Below, one piece after another: positions 19,162 to 29,370 of a DNA stretch of 64,000 nucleotides. The translations under genes and the position numbers were made by a program. Source of the stretch: Chitinophagaceae bacterium (GTDB lineage Bacteria > Bacteroidota > Bacteroidia > Chitinophagales > Chitinophagaceae). The DNA lies in assembly GCA_014379345.1 (NCBI GenBank), contig JACMLY010000095.1, forward strand, positions 62,001 to 126,000. The letters are read 5' to 3'. Numbering within the stretch: position 1 is the stretch's first letter; every line of letters starts with the position of its first letter. The notes beneath the pieces are model-generated. The model was not told the origin of the DNA. It made no database searches and was given only the letters and a program-made list of their open reading frames with translations.

Positions 19162-21153
19162 ATGAAAAAATGCATTGGTTTTTTGGCGGCATCAATTTTT
19201 GCAGTCTCGGCGGCATCCGCCCAGGCCGACAGGTGGCAACAGCGGGTAAAGTATACAATGGAGATCAACATGGATGTAAAGACAAACCGGTTTACCGGGA
19301 AACAAAAATTGGAATACACCAACAATTCACCAGATACATTAAAAAGAGTTTTCTATCATTTGTACTGGAATGCATTTCAGCCCAACAGCATGATGGATGC
19401 AAGAAGCCGGGAACTGGGAAAATTAAAAATAAATGGTGATCCCGATTGGGATTCAAGAGTAATGGATCGTATTTCAAAACTAAAGGAAGATGAGATAGGC
19501 TATCAAAAGATCGGCTCATTAAGTATGAATGGTGTAGCGCAAAAATTTATTATGCACGAAACTATTTTGGAGGTGGTATTGAACCGGCCCATTGCGCCAA
19601 AAGCTAAAGTTGTATTTGAAATGGAATTTGAAACGCAGGTGCCGATTCAGGTCCGAAGAAGTGGTCGCGATGCCGCGAATGGAGTACGTTATTCAATGAG
19701 CCAATGGTATCCCAAACTATGCGAGTATGATCAACAGGGCTGGCATCCCACGCCTTATGTTGCCCGGGAGTTTTATGGGGTGTGGGGCGATTTTGATGTA
19801 AAGATCAGCATCGATAAAAATTATATCCTGGGTGGAACAGGCTACCTGCAAAACACCAATCAAATAGGATATGGTTATGAAACGTCAGGAACAAAAGTAT
19901 CACGTCCCGCTACAGAAAAACTGGTCTGGCATTTTATAGCTCCCAATGTGCATGATTTTATGTGGGCTGCAGATCCTGAGTACAGGCATCTCGTTCGGAA
20001 TATCCCCAATGGCCCTACAATTCATGTATTGTACAACCGCGATGAAAATTTCATGGCACAGCAATTCTCGCGGCTAAATGAAAATGTGAAAGCACGGTAT
20101 TCAAACGATGTTTCTAAATACATCGAACAAGTCGATAATCAGTGGAAAGAAGTAGCGGATGCAGCAGTTGTTGTTTATCCTTTCATTACAAAAAACTTTG
20201 GAGAATATCCTTACAAGCAGTATTCGTTTATTCATGGCGGCGATGGTGGTATGGAGTATCCAATGGGCACTTTGTTGACGGGTCCCGGTTTAGGAACGGC
20301 CTTCCATGAATGGATGCATACCTGGTACCAAATGTTACTCGGAACAAATGAATCTTTGTATGCATGGATGGATGAAGGTTTTACGGAATGGTCCACCGAC
20401 AAAGTCGAAGCTTACTATAGGGAAACCGTTACAAAAAAGAGAATTGGTAACAATCCTGCTGCAATAAAGGCATTGGATTCGGCAGCACAAATTCTCCCGT
20501 TAAACCATGCGCCTAACTACAATAGCTATCTGGGCCTCGCAAAAAGCGGTTTGGAGGAACCGCTAACAACCCATGCCGATCATTTTAATACCAATGCTGC
20601 TTACGGCGCGGCGGCCTATTCTAAGGGCTGTGTATTCCTTGCACAGTTGGGATATATTGTAGGGGAGCAGGTTCGCGATAAAATCATGCTTGAATATTAC
20701 CGGCAATGGCGGTTCAAACATCCCGATGTAAACGACTTTATACGGATTGCAGAAAAGCAGAGCGATATGAAACTTGACTGGTACAAGGAATATTGGGTAA
20801 ACGGTATAAAAACCATCGATTATGGAATTGATAGTTTGTGGGAAGAAGGCGGCAAATCTAAAATCCGGCTAAAAAGGATTGGCAAAATGCCAATGCCGGT
20901 GGATCTTGTGGTCCAATACAAGGATGGCTCGAAGGAGATCGCTTATATTCCCATGTACCTGATGTTTGGCGCAAAGCCTGCAGAAGATGACAGTTTGCAA
21001 AGAACCGTATACCCCGCATGGAAATGGACCCACCCAACTTATACAGTTGAAATTTCGCGAAAATTAGGAGACATGAAAACGCTTGAAATTGATCCCTCGC
21101 ACAGAATGGCTGATACAGAAAGAAGAAATAATAAACTCGATATTCCCTGGTAA
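19162..21153 (+). CDS. M1 family metallopeptidase
   Basis: GGMEYPMGT...FHEWMHTWYQ (HExxH) ...DEGFTEWSTDKVEA. Confidence 0.93.
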   Translation: MKKCIGFLAASIFAVSAASAQADRWQQRVKYTMEINMDVKTNRFTGKQKLEYTNNSPDTLKRVFYHLYWNAFQPNSMMDARSRELGKLKINGDPDWDSRVMDRISKLKEDEIGYQKIGSLSMNGVAQKFIMHETILEVVLNRPIAPKAKVVFEMEFETQVPIQVRRSGRDAANGVRYSMSQWYPKLCEYDQQGWHPTPYVAREFYGVWGDFDVKISIDKNYILGGTGYLQNTNQIGYGYETSGTKVSRPATEKLVWHFIAPNVHDFMWAADPEYRHLVRNIPNGPTIHVLYNRDENFMAQQFSRLNENVKARYSNDVSKYIEQVDNQWKEVADAAVVVYPFITKNFGEYPYKQYSFIHGGDGGMEYPMGTLLTGPGLGTAFHEWMHTWYQMLLGTNESLYAWMDEGFTEWSTDKVEAYYRETVTKKRIGNNPAAIKALDSAAQILPLNHAPNYNSYLGLAKSGLEEPLTTHADHFNTNAAYGAAAYSKGCVFLAQLGYIVGEQVRDKIMLEYYRQWRFKHPDVNDFIRIAEKQSDMKLDWYKEYWVNGIKTIDYGIDSLWEEGGKSKIRLKRIGKMPMPVDLVVQYKDGSKEIAYIPMYLMFGAKPAEDDSLQRTVYPAWKWTHPTYTVEISRKLGDMKTLEIDPSHRMADTERRNNKLDIPW

Positions 21154-21158
21154 TAAAC

Positions 21159-21188
21159 AAAAAGCTGCTCTTTTTGGAGCAGCTTTTA
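21159..21188 (+). terminator. Rho-independent terminator
   Basis: AAAAGCTGCTCTTTTTGGAGCAGCTTTT directly after the M1 peptidase stop. Confidence 0.85.
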
Positions 21189-21357
21189 GATAAGGTTAAA
21201 TGATCAGTGGTTGCCAGGCCGCCGAATAGGAAAGGTTAATGATCAATGCTATTTGATGAGCGATGCGAAAACAAAGGTATGGGTCCATGCTTAGTCAGAC
21301 AATACCACAAAGTGGTAGTTTTTGTGACATGATTTCTTTTTTGTTAAGCCTTACAAC

Positions 21358-21993
21358 CTATCGTCCGAAGAACTTATTGATTGCTTCAACACGGTTATTC
21401 ACATGAAGCTTTTCATAAATATGGTATACATGCTTACGAACTGTTTCCTGGCTGATGAACAGGGTATAGGCTATTTCTTTATACAGCAATCCTTTGGCCA
21501 GATGCTCGAGGATCTCTTTTTCCCGGTTAGACAGTTTGCTTAACTCAGGCGATTCCGTCGCTGCAGGTTTATTGCGGAATGCCGCCACTACTTTACGTGC
21601 TATCTGGCTGGTCATCGGCGCGCCTCCTTCCTGCAATTCCTTTATTGCCTCCAACAGTTTTTGCGGGGCCGTTTTCTTTAAAATGTATCCACTGGCTCCT
21701 GCATTTAGAGCCTCGAATATTTTTTCGTCGTCCTCGTATACCGTACACATCATAAAAAGAATCTCAGGGTTATCCACCTTCAGCTTCTTTACACAATCAA
21801 TTCCGCTATCTCCTTCACCAAGATTAATATCCATCAGCACAACGTTGGGTCTTAACATGGGAATTTTTTGAATAGCGTCCTCAGCAGTTTCAAATCCCGC
21901 TAATAATTTGTACCCGTCAGACATGATGATGATCTGCTCCAGTGCAGAACGGATGTCTCTATTATCATCCACAATACATACTGTTATATCCAT
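21358..21993 (-). CDS. LuxR/NarL-family response regulator
   Basis: REC domain (CIVDDNRDIRS, VLMDINLG, LKKTAP) plus HTH LSNREKEILEHLAKGLLYKEIAYTLFISQETVRKHVYHIYEKLHVNNRVEAI. Confidence 0.93.
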   Translation of the reverse strand: MDITVCIVDDNRDIRSALEQIIIMSDGYKLLAGFETAEDAIQKIPMLRPNVVLMDINLGEGDSGIDCVKKLKVDNPEILFMMCTVYEDDEKIFEALNAGASGYILKKTAPQKLLEAIKELQEGGAPMTSQIARKVVAAFRNKPAATESPELSKLSNREKEILEHLAKGLLYKEIAYTLFISQETVRKHVYHIYEKLHVNNRVEAINKFFGR

Positions 21994-22130
21994 AATTGCA
22001 AAGGTGTATCGTTCCGTGTAATAAAAGAATACCACTTTGTGGTAGTTTGCGGAAAAGCAGGGCTGAATCCAGGTCGGTGAAATCTCTTTTTTTATCCGGA
22101 ATAAGGGTTCTGAACTCGATGCCGGTCTGA

Positions 22131-22826
22131 TTAGAATTTATCTACAAACAAAATATACTTTTCTTTAAAGTATTCTTCATTAAAAAGTTCGAAGATCTCA
22201 ATACTTAACGGTCTGCTGTTACTCTCAGCAATTTCCATGGCAAGGTCGCCTCCCTTAAGGCAAATAAGGCCGCTGACCGGCTGCAACTGGCCGGCGCCTG
22301 TTTTCTTATTATAAGCTGGTTCTGTATTTTGATCAGGCAGTCTTTTCCTTAGCAATGGCTTGCTCCAGGATAAAAGCTGAACCAGCGGCGCAACGGCCCG
22401 GGAAACGGCGGTATCGAACCGGCGGTTTTTTATTTCTTCTGCCCGGCCATGCTGGGTAGTGACATTCTGCAAACCCAACTCTGCTGCGACAGCATTCACC
22501 ACCTTTATTTTTTTTCCGACGCTGTCTACCAGGTGAAATTGCACTTCGGGGAAAAAAATAGCAAGCGGTATCCCGGGAAAGCCCCCTCCCGTGCCGATAT
22601 CGATAATTTCCATCCCTGCCTGCCATTCGAATACGGCTGCGATGCTCAGCGAATGGAGAACATGTTTTTCATACAGGCTATCGATATCCTTTCGCGAAAT
22701 CACATTGATCCTGCTGTTCCATTCGGCGTACAATTCAAATAACGAATCAAATAGTTGTAATTGATGGGGAGTAAAATCAGTAAAGTATTTTGTGATCAGT
22801 TCCAGGTTTTTTGAGGCTTTCTCCAT
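22131..22826 (-). CDS. rsmG: 16S rRNA (guanine(527)-N7)-methyltransferase RsmG
   Basis: WNSRINVISRKDIDSLYEKHVLHSLSIA...IIDIGTGGGFPGIPLAI. Confidence 0.94.
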   Translation of the reverse strand: MEKASKNLELITKYFTDFTPHQLQLFDSLFELYAEWNSRINVISRKDIDSLYEKHVLHSLSIAAVFEWQAGMEIIDIGTGGGFPGIPLAIFFPEVQFHLVDSVGKKIKVVNAVAAELGLQNVTTQHGRAEEIKNRRFDTAVSRAVAPLVQLLSWSKPLLRKRLPDQNTEPAYNKKTGAGQLQPVSGLICLKGGDLAMEIAESNSRPLSIEIFELFNEEYFKEKYILFVDKF

Positions 22827-23929
22827 AGTGCAGGTGCAAAGATGCAATAATATACAAACATCCACAGATCCAGAAGCCACCACCACCGGAAGAGATCAGA
22901 TTCATCCAGTTTTTTCATCGCTTTATTGTAAACAAATGCCTGCGATAAAAAACGCAATCCAAAAACACCGAGTGCAATTCTCCAGTCGTAATAAATCAGG
23001 GATGCAATGAATAAAGGATAATATAAGAACTGGCTGATAGAATAAAGACCCAATAAAAACTTATGTTTGGTTTTGTAATATTTGCCTGTTGTAAAATGCC
23101 TGTTTTTCTGACGGATCCATTGTCCAAAACTACTTTTTGGTTCAGATAAAGTAAATGCTTCGGGATCTATCACTACGCGGGTATTGTGTTTATTTGCGAC
23201 CAGGTTAATAAAGAGATCATCATCACCCCCAGGTACATGGTTCATGGAAGAAAATCCTTTGTTGTTCAGGAAAAGTGATTTTTTATAAGATAAGTTTCTG
23301 CCTACCCCCATATACGGCAATCCTGACAACGCAAATGACAGGTATTGTAAAGCCGAATGAAACGTTTCGAACCTGATGATATTATTAAGAACTCCGGGCC
23401 GTTTATGATATGCTCCGTATCCTATCACTACTTCCACTTCTTCATCATAACCATCCTGCATTTTATGCATCCAGAATTCAGAAGCCGGCACACAATCCGC
23501 ATCAGTTAAAAGAACGATCTCATGCTTTGCCTCCTTGATACCCATCGACAATGGATATTTTTTTCCCGGAATTCCCTTGGCTTCCTGTGAAAGTGTGACT
23601 ATATGCAGACTTTTAAATGTTTTAAGAAATTCTTCCAACAGGTATTTTGTTTCATCCTGGCTATTGTGATTTACGACAATGATCTCATGCGTTGTTGGAT
23701 AAGTTTGAACAAGCAGGCCCGGCAAATTTTTGGCGAGATTGGCAGCATCATCTTTGGCACATACAATTACACTGACAGGATGCTGTTGTGATTTTTCTTT
23801 GGCCTTCGGTTTGAAGAAGGCAACCTTGCGAAAAAAGATCCAATGAAAAAATAATTGGATCAAACTCACCAGGCAAAACGAATAAAATAAGAACTGCCAC
23901 CAATGAGAAAAAAACTTCAATAAATACAT
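22796..23929 (-). CDS. Glycosyltransferase family 2, membrane-anchored
   Basis: PVSVIVCAKDDAANLAKNLPGLLVQTYP; LLTDADCVPAS; PGGDDDLFINLVA; C-terminal hydrophobic segments. Confidence 0.9.
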   Translation of the reverse strand: MYLLKFFSHWWQFLFYSFCLVSLIQLFFHWIFFRKVAFFKPKAKEKSQQHPVSVIVCAKDDAANLAKNLPGLLVQTYPTTHEIIVVNHNSQDETKYLLEEFLKTFKSLHIVTLSQEAKGIPGKKYPLSMGIKEAKHEIVLLTDADCVPASEFWMHKMQDGYDEEVEVVIGYGAYHKRPGVLNNIIRFETFHSALQYLSFALSGLPYMGVGRNLSYKKSLFLNNKGFSSMNHVPGGDDDLFINLVANKHNTRVVIDPEAFTLSEPKSSFGQWIRQKNRHFTTGKYYKTKHKFLLGLYSISQFLYYPLFIASLIYYDWRIALGVFGLRFLSQAFVYNKAMKKLDESDLFRWWWLLDLWMFVYYCIFAPALWRKPQKTWN

Positions 23930-24035
23930 ATTTTGCTATGGTTTAGGCATCAACGGCACTATTTGCGAAAATAGGCTGTCTCCAATGATTTCCGTTAGTA
24001 GTAGAGAACATGTGAATAATTTGAAAATAGCTTAA

Positions 24036-24155
24036 CTATGTTCCTCCTATGTTTCTATGATCCTATGTGGTAAATTGACTGCAATCAGACAATCTTCAAA
24101 ACTGTGCAAAAGTTTTCTTACCAAATAGGATCATAGAAACATAGGAGGAACATAG
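24036..24155. repeat. Long hairpin, CTATGTT-family copy 3
   Basis: CTATGTTCCTCCTATGTTTCTATGATCCTATGTGGTAA ... TTACCAAATAGGATCATAGAAACATAGGAGGAACATAG. Confidence 0.95.
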
Positions 24156-24223
24156 GGTATGGCATAGCTTGCTGGCCGCATCCCGCAACCCGAATCTGTA
24201 TCTTGCACCGATTTTTTTATAAT

Positions 24224-25363
24224 ATGAGTGTACTTACGTTTGAGTTACAAATAAGAGATGAGCATTCCAAAGCAAGAACAGGCAGGATTTCAACCGATCA
24301 TGGGGAGATCCTCACACCAGTGTTTATGCCTGTGGGAACGGTGGGTAGTGTGAAAGCCGTAAGCCAACAGCAACTCAAATCTGATGTAAACGCGCAGATT
24401 ATTCTTGGCAATACTTATCATTTGTATTTGCGTCCGGCGCTGGAAGTACTTGAGGCTGCAGGCGGACTGCATCGGTTTAATGGGTGGGACAAACCAATTC
24501 TGACTGATAGTGGCGGCTACCAGGTTTTTTCCCTGGCCGGTACCCGGAAAATATCGGAAGAAGGCGTGCTGTTTCAATCTCATATCGATGGATCAAGGCA
24601 TTTGTTTACGCCTGAAAATGTAATGGACATTCAACGTACAATCGGCGGGGATATCATCATGGCTTTTGATGAATGTCCGCCATATCCCTGCGACCATATA
24701 TACGCTAAAACATCGATGGAACTGACACATCGTTGGCTCGACAGATGTTTTGAGCGCTTTAATAATACTGCTGATAAATATGGATATACTCAAAATCTTT
24801 TTCCTATTGTTCAGGGAAGTGTGTTTGCGGATCTCCGCAAAAATTCATGTGACTATATTTCATCCAAAAATGCCGTTGGCAATGCTATAGGGGGCTTAAG
24901 CGTGGGAGAACCAACAGAAATGATGTACGAGATCTGTGGCTTATGTTGTGACCATCTGCCACCTGATAAACCCCGTTACCTGATGGGCGTGGGCACGCCG
25001 TGGAATATACTCGAATGCATTGCCCTGGGAATTGATATGTTCGATTGCGTAATGCCAACAAGGAATGGCAGAAATGCGATGTTGTTCACTTCTAAAGGAG
25101 TTATCAATATCGATAATAAGAAATGGCAAAAGGATTTTTCTCCTATTGATGAAGGCATCACCTGTGAAATGAGCAATCATTATAGTAAAGCGTATCTCCA
25201 CCATCTGATCAAATCAAAAGAAATATTGGGATTGACGATCGCGAGTGTTCACAATCTGGCATTCTATATTCATTTGCTAACACAGGCACGTGTACATATT
25301 GAAAAAGGAGATTTTGTACAGTGGAAAAACGAACAGGTGCCTTTGTTGCAAACAAGACTCTAA
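24224..25363 (+). CDS. tgt: Queuine tRNA-ribosyltransferase
   Basis: PVFMPVGTVGSVKAVS, ILGNTYHLYLRPG-like, LTDSGGYQVFSLAGTRKISEEGVLFQSHIDGS, IVQGSVF. Confidence 0.96.
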   Translation: MSVLTFELQIRDEHSKARTGRISTDHGEILTPVFMPVGTVGSVKAVSQQQLKSDVNAQIILGNTYHLYLRPALEVLEAAGGLHRFNGWDKPILTDSGGYQVFSLAGTRKISEEGVLFQSHIDGSRHLFTPENVMDIQRTIGGDIIMAFDECPPYPCDHIYAKTSMELTHRWLDRCFERFNNTADKYGYTQNLFPIVQGSVFADLRKNSCDYISSKNAVGNAIGGLSVGEPTEMMYEICGLCCDHLPPDKPRYLMGVGTPWNILECIALGIDMFDCVMPTRNGRNAMLFTSKGVINIDNKKWQKDFSPIDEGITCEMSNHYSKAYLHHLIKSKEILGLTIASVHNLAFYIHLLTQARVHIEKGDFVQWKNEQVPLLQTRL

Positions 25364-25378
25364 AGTGCAGCTTTTTTT

Positions 25379-25439
25379 TGCCACGGATTCCACGAATTAT
25401 CACGAATTAATTCGTGTTAATTCGTGGAATTCGTGGCAA
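25379..25439. repeat. Near-perfect palindrome of CACGGATTCCACGAATT words
   Basis: TTGCCACGGATTCCACGAATTATCACGAATT/AATTCGTGTTAATTCGTGGAATTCGTGGCAA; second member of the family at 6870. Confidence 0.9.
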
Positions 25440-25524
25440 GATGAATTTGGCATTTTGTTCACTGCTATTGCGCTGCCTTTGCTGCATTTTTAAACTACAT
25501 TTGTTGCATACGGATACTAAGGCA

Positions 25525-26625
25525 ATGAAAAAGATCGATTGGTATATACTCAAAAAATTCTTTACGACCGCCATATTCATGGTATTGATATTTTCAACCA
25601 TTGCCGGCGTAATTGATGCCAGCGAAAAAGCAGAAGAATTTGTTAAAGCAGGCGTGTCCGCCTATTATATACTCACAAAATATTATGCTGGTTTTATACC
25701 CTTCATCATTTCGATGATCTTTCCATTGATGGTTTTTATTGCCGTTATCCTGTTTACTTCCAAAATGGCCGGCCGGTCAGAAATTGTCGCGATCCTGGCC
25801 GGAGGAATAAAATTCAACCGTTTTCTGAGGCCCTATTTTATCGGTGCATTATTACTAGGAGGTATTTTCTGGTATGCTACACAATTCTTAATACCCAAGG
25901 CCAATATATTAAGAGCTAGTTTTCAATCGAAATATATCGACAGCAAAAGCTCCTATGAAGTTGGTCAATACCTGAGCAAGGGTAGCAATTATTATATCCG
26001 GATCGATCCGAACACTTTTGCCGGTTTGCGTAATTACGATACGGCAACAAAAACGGCTTATGGCGGTTTTTTTATGGAACGCGTCAAAGACAGGCAAATC
26101 GTTTATAATATGCGTGCGGATAATCTTAAATGGGATACCGCCACACGCAAATGGAAGCTGGAAAATGTAGTAGAGCGGAAGATCGATGGGCTTAAAGAAG
26201 AGCTGAAGGTGATCCCGTCCATGAACATTGTGTTAAATGTCAATCCCAATGAAATCAAGCCTGATAAATATCTGAAGGATAGAATGACTACGCCTCAATT
26301 ATCCAGGTTTATCAAACGAGAAGAGCAAAGAGGTACGGAGGGATTGAATGATTATAAAGTAGAACGTTACCGCAGAGATGCCACCCCGGTTTCAGTTATT
26401 TTGCTTACAATTATGGGAGCCGTGATCGCTTCGCGTAAAACCCGTGGTGGAAGCGGCCTGCATATTGCATTCGGTATAATACTGGCTGCCATATTTGTAG
26501 TAATGGATAAATTCTCACTTACTTTTTCTACAAAAAGCAATCTCCATCCTATACTTGCAGCATGGGCTCCGAACATCATTTTTAGTTTTGTAGCTATTTT
26601 TCTTTACAGGAGAGCACCTAAATAG
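25525..26625 (+). CDS. LptF/LptG family LPS export permease
   Basis: MKKIDWYILKKFFTTAIFMVLIFSTIAGVIDASEKAEEFVKAG; FIPFIISMIFPLMVFIAVILFTSKMAGRSEIVAILAGGIKFNRFLRPY. Confidence 0.92.
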   Translation: MKKIDWYILKKFFTTAIFMVLIFSTIAGVIDASEKAEEFVKAGVSAYYILTKYYAGFIPFIISMIFPLMVFIAVILFTSKMAGRSEIVAILAGGIKFNRFLRPYFIGALLLGGIFWYATQFLIPKANILRASFQSKYIDSKSSYEVGQYLSKGSNYYIRIDPNTFAGLRNYDTATKTAYGGFFMERVKDRQIVYNMRADNLKWDTATRKWKLENVVERKIDGLKEELKVIPSMNIVLNVNPNEIKPDKYLKDRMTTPQLSRFIKREEQRGTEGLNDYKVERYRRDATPVSVILLTIMGAVIASRKTRGGSGLHIAFGIILAAIFVVMDKFSLTFSTKSNLHPILAAWAPNIIFSFVAIFLYRRAPK

Positions 26626-26738
26626 TCGGCCGTCGACTGTCCACCGACGACCGTTCACTGAAACAACCCCGCATCGGATTGAATAAAGAATGATTAAATA
26701 AATGGCAATGAATTACGGTCGTCGGTCGACCGTCGACG
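26624..26738. repeat. GTCGAC-family inverted word repeat, site C
   Basis: GTCGGCCGTCGACTGTCCACCGACGACCGT (26624-) versus ACGGTCGTCGGTCGACCGTCGACG (-26738). Confidence 0.85.
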
Positions 26739-26822
26739 TCTCAAAGAGATAAATTTTATACTTGAAGTGTTTGTTTTAACTTTAAGTCTCTAAAAATTTT
26801 CTCCATTTAGCATACATATATC

Positions 26823-28148
26823 ATGGGAATTATAAAAGACCGGTTTAAAGCAAAGTCTGATGCTGCATTTGCTGAAATTAAAGAGTTATTGAAAGAGCAT
26901 GGATCAAAAAAAATCGGTGAAGTTCAGTTATCTCAGATATACCAGGGAATGCGTGGAATGACCGGTCTTGTAAGCGAAACTTCCCTGCTCGATTCTCAGG
27001 AAGGCATTCGATTCAGGGGCTATTCAATCCCTGAACTGCAGCAGAGATTGCCGAAAGCGAAAGAAGGCTCCGAACCTCTGCCCGAAGGATTGTTTTACCT
27101 GATGCTGATCGGCGAGTTACCTACCGATGAGGAAGCTGCTTATGTTACTTCCGTGTGGCAACGCCGTTCGCATGTACCCAATCATGTGTTTGCGGCCATT
27201 GATGCTTTACCGGTTGCAACTCATCCAATGACCATGTTTGTTACGGGTATTATGGCTTTACAAACTGAAAGTAATTTTGCAAAGCGCTATGCCGAGGGAA
27301 TGAACAAAAAGGAGTACTGGGATGCGGTGTTTGATGATGCTATGGACCTGATTGCCCGGTTGCCCCGGGTGGCCGCTTACATTTATCGTAGAAAATATAA
27401 GAACAACGATCATATTCATCCAAATGGATTGCTTGACTGGGCCGGCAACCTGGCGCATATGCTTGGTTACAATGATGAAAGTTTTAAAGAGCTCATGCGT
27501 TTATACATGACCATCCATGCCGATCACGAGGGTGGCAATGTCTCGGCGCATACAACCCACCTTGTTGGTTCGGCATTGAGTGATCCATATCTCAGCCTGG
27601 CTGCAGGCATGAACGGACTGGCGGGACCATTGCATGGATTGGCAAACCAGGAAGTGATTAAATGGATTTATGAATTGCGTGAAGAATTAAAGACTGAAAC
27701 GCCAAGCAAGGAGCAGATCGCCGAATATGTACAGAAAACATTGACAGAAGGAAAGGTTGTTCCCGGATATGGACACGCAGTGTTGCGTAAAACCGATCCG
27801 CGGTTCACGGCGCAGATGGAATTCGGAAGAAAACATATGCCCGATGACCCGCTCGTACAAACTGTCTGGAATATTTACGAAGTAGTACCTCCGATCTTGC
27901 AGTCTCTGGGAAAAATTAAAAACCCCTGGCCGAACGTAGATGCACATAGCGGCGCCCTGCTTGTACACTATGGACTGAAAGAATATGAATTTTACACGGT
28001 ACTATTCGGCGTTAGCCGTTCTTTGGGTGTACTGGCCAGCCTGATCTGGGATCGCGCGCTGGGTTTCCCTATCGAGCGTCCTAAATCAGTAACCACCGAA
28101 GAAGTAAAAAAATGGCTGAATGGAGAGGCGGAGATTTGGGGGGAATAG
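26823..28148 (+). CDS. Citrate synthase (eukaryotic-like type)
   Basis: GMRGMTGLVSETSLLDSQEGIRFRGYSIPE; LAGPLHGLANQEVIKW; VPGYGHAVLRKTDPRF; NVDAHSGALLVHYGL. Confidence 0.95.
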   Translation: MGIIKDRFKAKSDAAFAEIKELLKEHGSKKIGEVQLSQIYQGMRGMTGLVSETSLLDSQEGIRFRGYSIPELQQRLPKAKEGSEPLPEGLFYLMLIGELPTDEEAAYVTSVWQRRSHVPNHVFAAIDALPVATHPMTMFVTGIMALQTESNFAKRYAEGMNKKEYWDAVFDDAMDLIARLPRVAAYIYRRKYKNNDHIHPNGLLDWAGNLAHMLGYNDESFKELMRLYMTIHADHEGGNVSAHTTHLVGSALSDPYLSLAAGMNGLAGPLHGLANQEVIKWIYELREELKTETPSKEQIAEYVQKTLTEGKVVPGYGHAVLRKTDPRFTAQMEFGRKHMPDDPLVQTVWNIYEVVPPILQSLGKIKNPWPNVDAHSGALLVHYGLKEYEFYTVLFGVSRSLGVLASLIWDRALGFPIERPKSVTTEEVKKWLNGEAEIWGE

Positions 28149-28152
28149 GTTT

Positions 28153-28254
28153 TTTTAAGGTTTAAGGTTTAAGGTTTAAGGTTTAAGGTTTAAGGTTTAA
28201 GGTTTAAAGTTTAAGGTTTAAGGTTTAAGGTTTAAGGTTTAAGGTTTAAGGTTA
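28153..28254. repeat. Tandem heptamer array (GGTTTAA)n, about 14 units
   Basis: TTTAAGGTTTAAGGTTTAAGG... nearly perfect, one GGTTTAAAG variant. Confidence 0.97.
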
Positions 28255-28318
28255 AGAAAATAACCATTCAAGGTAAGACTTGGAGCTTGGAGCTCAAAAA
28301 AACCACCAACCACAAACC

Positions 28319-29335
28319 TCACCTCTCAATCCCCCTAATCCTTTTCAATAGAGTTTCTACGGCCGAACGATCCCAGTTGGCAAATCTTCCTCTTTGTACT
28401 ACGATATCATTTTTATCGGGGTATTCTAAAAAATAATGAAAAGCAAATCTGGCTTTTGGATCTTTCCAACCAATCATTTGACCAAAGCGAAGATCGTTGA
28501 ACACAAGTGTGTCAGTCCATCTCTCAATGGTATAATACCCTTGAGAAAATCGAACGAGGTTTAGAAGATCTTTACTGAGTTGAATACTATCGGTAAATGT
28601 TTTATTCCGCGGAAAATATTCAAATTGTATAGCCGGCGATCTATCGAACACTGACCGGTAGCCGATATTAAATCCCGAATCATTTTCGGCCACTACAAAC
28701 CACAAAAGACTGTTTAAAGGAGTGGGTGTGGTGAAATACCTGGTATATTTAATCTGCTGGGTGGCCAATGCTTTTTTAACGGCTGATTCAACGATTATTT
28801 TATTCACTACGCTAACCAGCAAATAGAACAAACACATACCCAGTCCAAATATTGACCACATCTTTCTTTTTCTTTGACTTTTTTTAGTGAAAATAAGGAC
28901 TGCGAAAGCAGCACCCACCCATATGGAGAACAGCGGCTCGGCTACAAATAAGGTATGAAATGAGAACCGGATATGTGAAAAAGGTTCGAACCATGCTGTG
29001 CCGTAGGCGTTGAACGCATCGAGGAAAATATGTAATAATATCTCTGTACCAAAAAATATGATCCATTTTGTAAGGGAAATATTATGCGGCCTGTGCCATC
29101 GTTCTGCCAATAATGCCAGAATAGGCGTTAGCAGTGCGGCGAATAATAGAGAATGTGTAAATCCGCGATGGGCCAGTAACTCATCGGTGGTGTTCATCCA
29201 GAAAGCGGTAATAAAATCAATATCGGGAAAACTTTGAGCCACTGCTCCCCAGAACAATGCCTTTCTTCCTACCTTGTTTCCAACGAAGAGCTCTCCGATA
29301 CAAGCGCCTAAAGCAATATGTGTAATCGAATCCAT
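28319..29335 (-). CDS. Metal-dependent hydrolase (YbcI/DUF457-like membrane protein)
   Basis: MDSITHIALGACIGE...FPDIDFI...HRGFTHSLLFA. Confidence 0.9.
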   Translation of the reverse strand: MDSITHIALGACIGELFVGNKVGRKALFWGAVAQSFPDIDFITAFWMNTTDELLAHRGFTHSLLFAALLTPILALLAERWHRPHNISLTKWIIFFGTEILLHIFLDAFNAYGTAWFEPFSHIRFSFHTLFVAEPLFSIWVGAAFAVLIFTKKSQRKRKMWSIFGLGMCLFYLLVSVVNKIIVESAVKKALATQQIKYTRYFTTPTPLNSLLWFVVAENDSGFNIGYRSVFDRSPAIQFEYFPRNKTFTDSIQLSKDLLNLVRFSQGYYTIERWTDTLVFNDLRFGQMIGWKDPKARFAFHYFLEYPDKNDIVVQRGRFANWDRSAVETLLKRIRGIER

Positions 29336-29370
29336 AAGTTCTACTTATCTGCTGCTTCTTAAAATGATGT

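Noticed and set aside
28153-28254. Telomere-like or CRISPR-like array
   Set aside because: Units are contiguous 7-mers with no spacers, in the middle of ordinary chromosomal genes; best described as a simple tandem repeat
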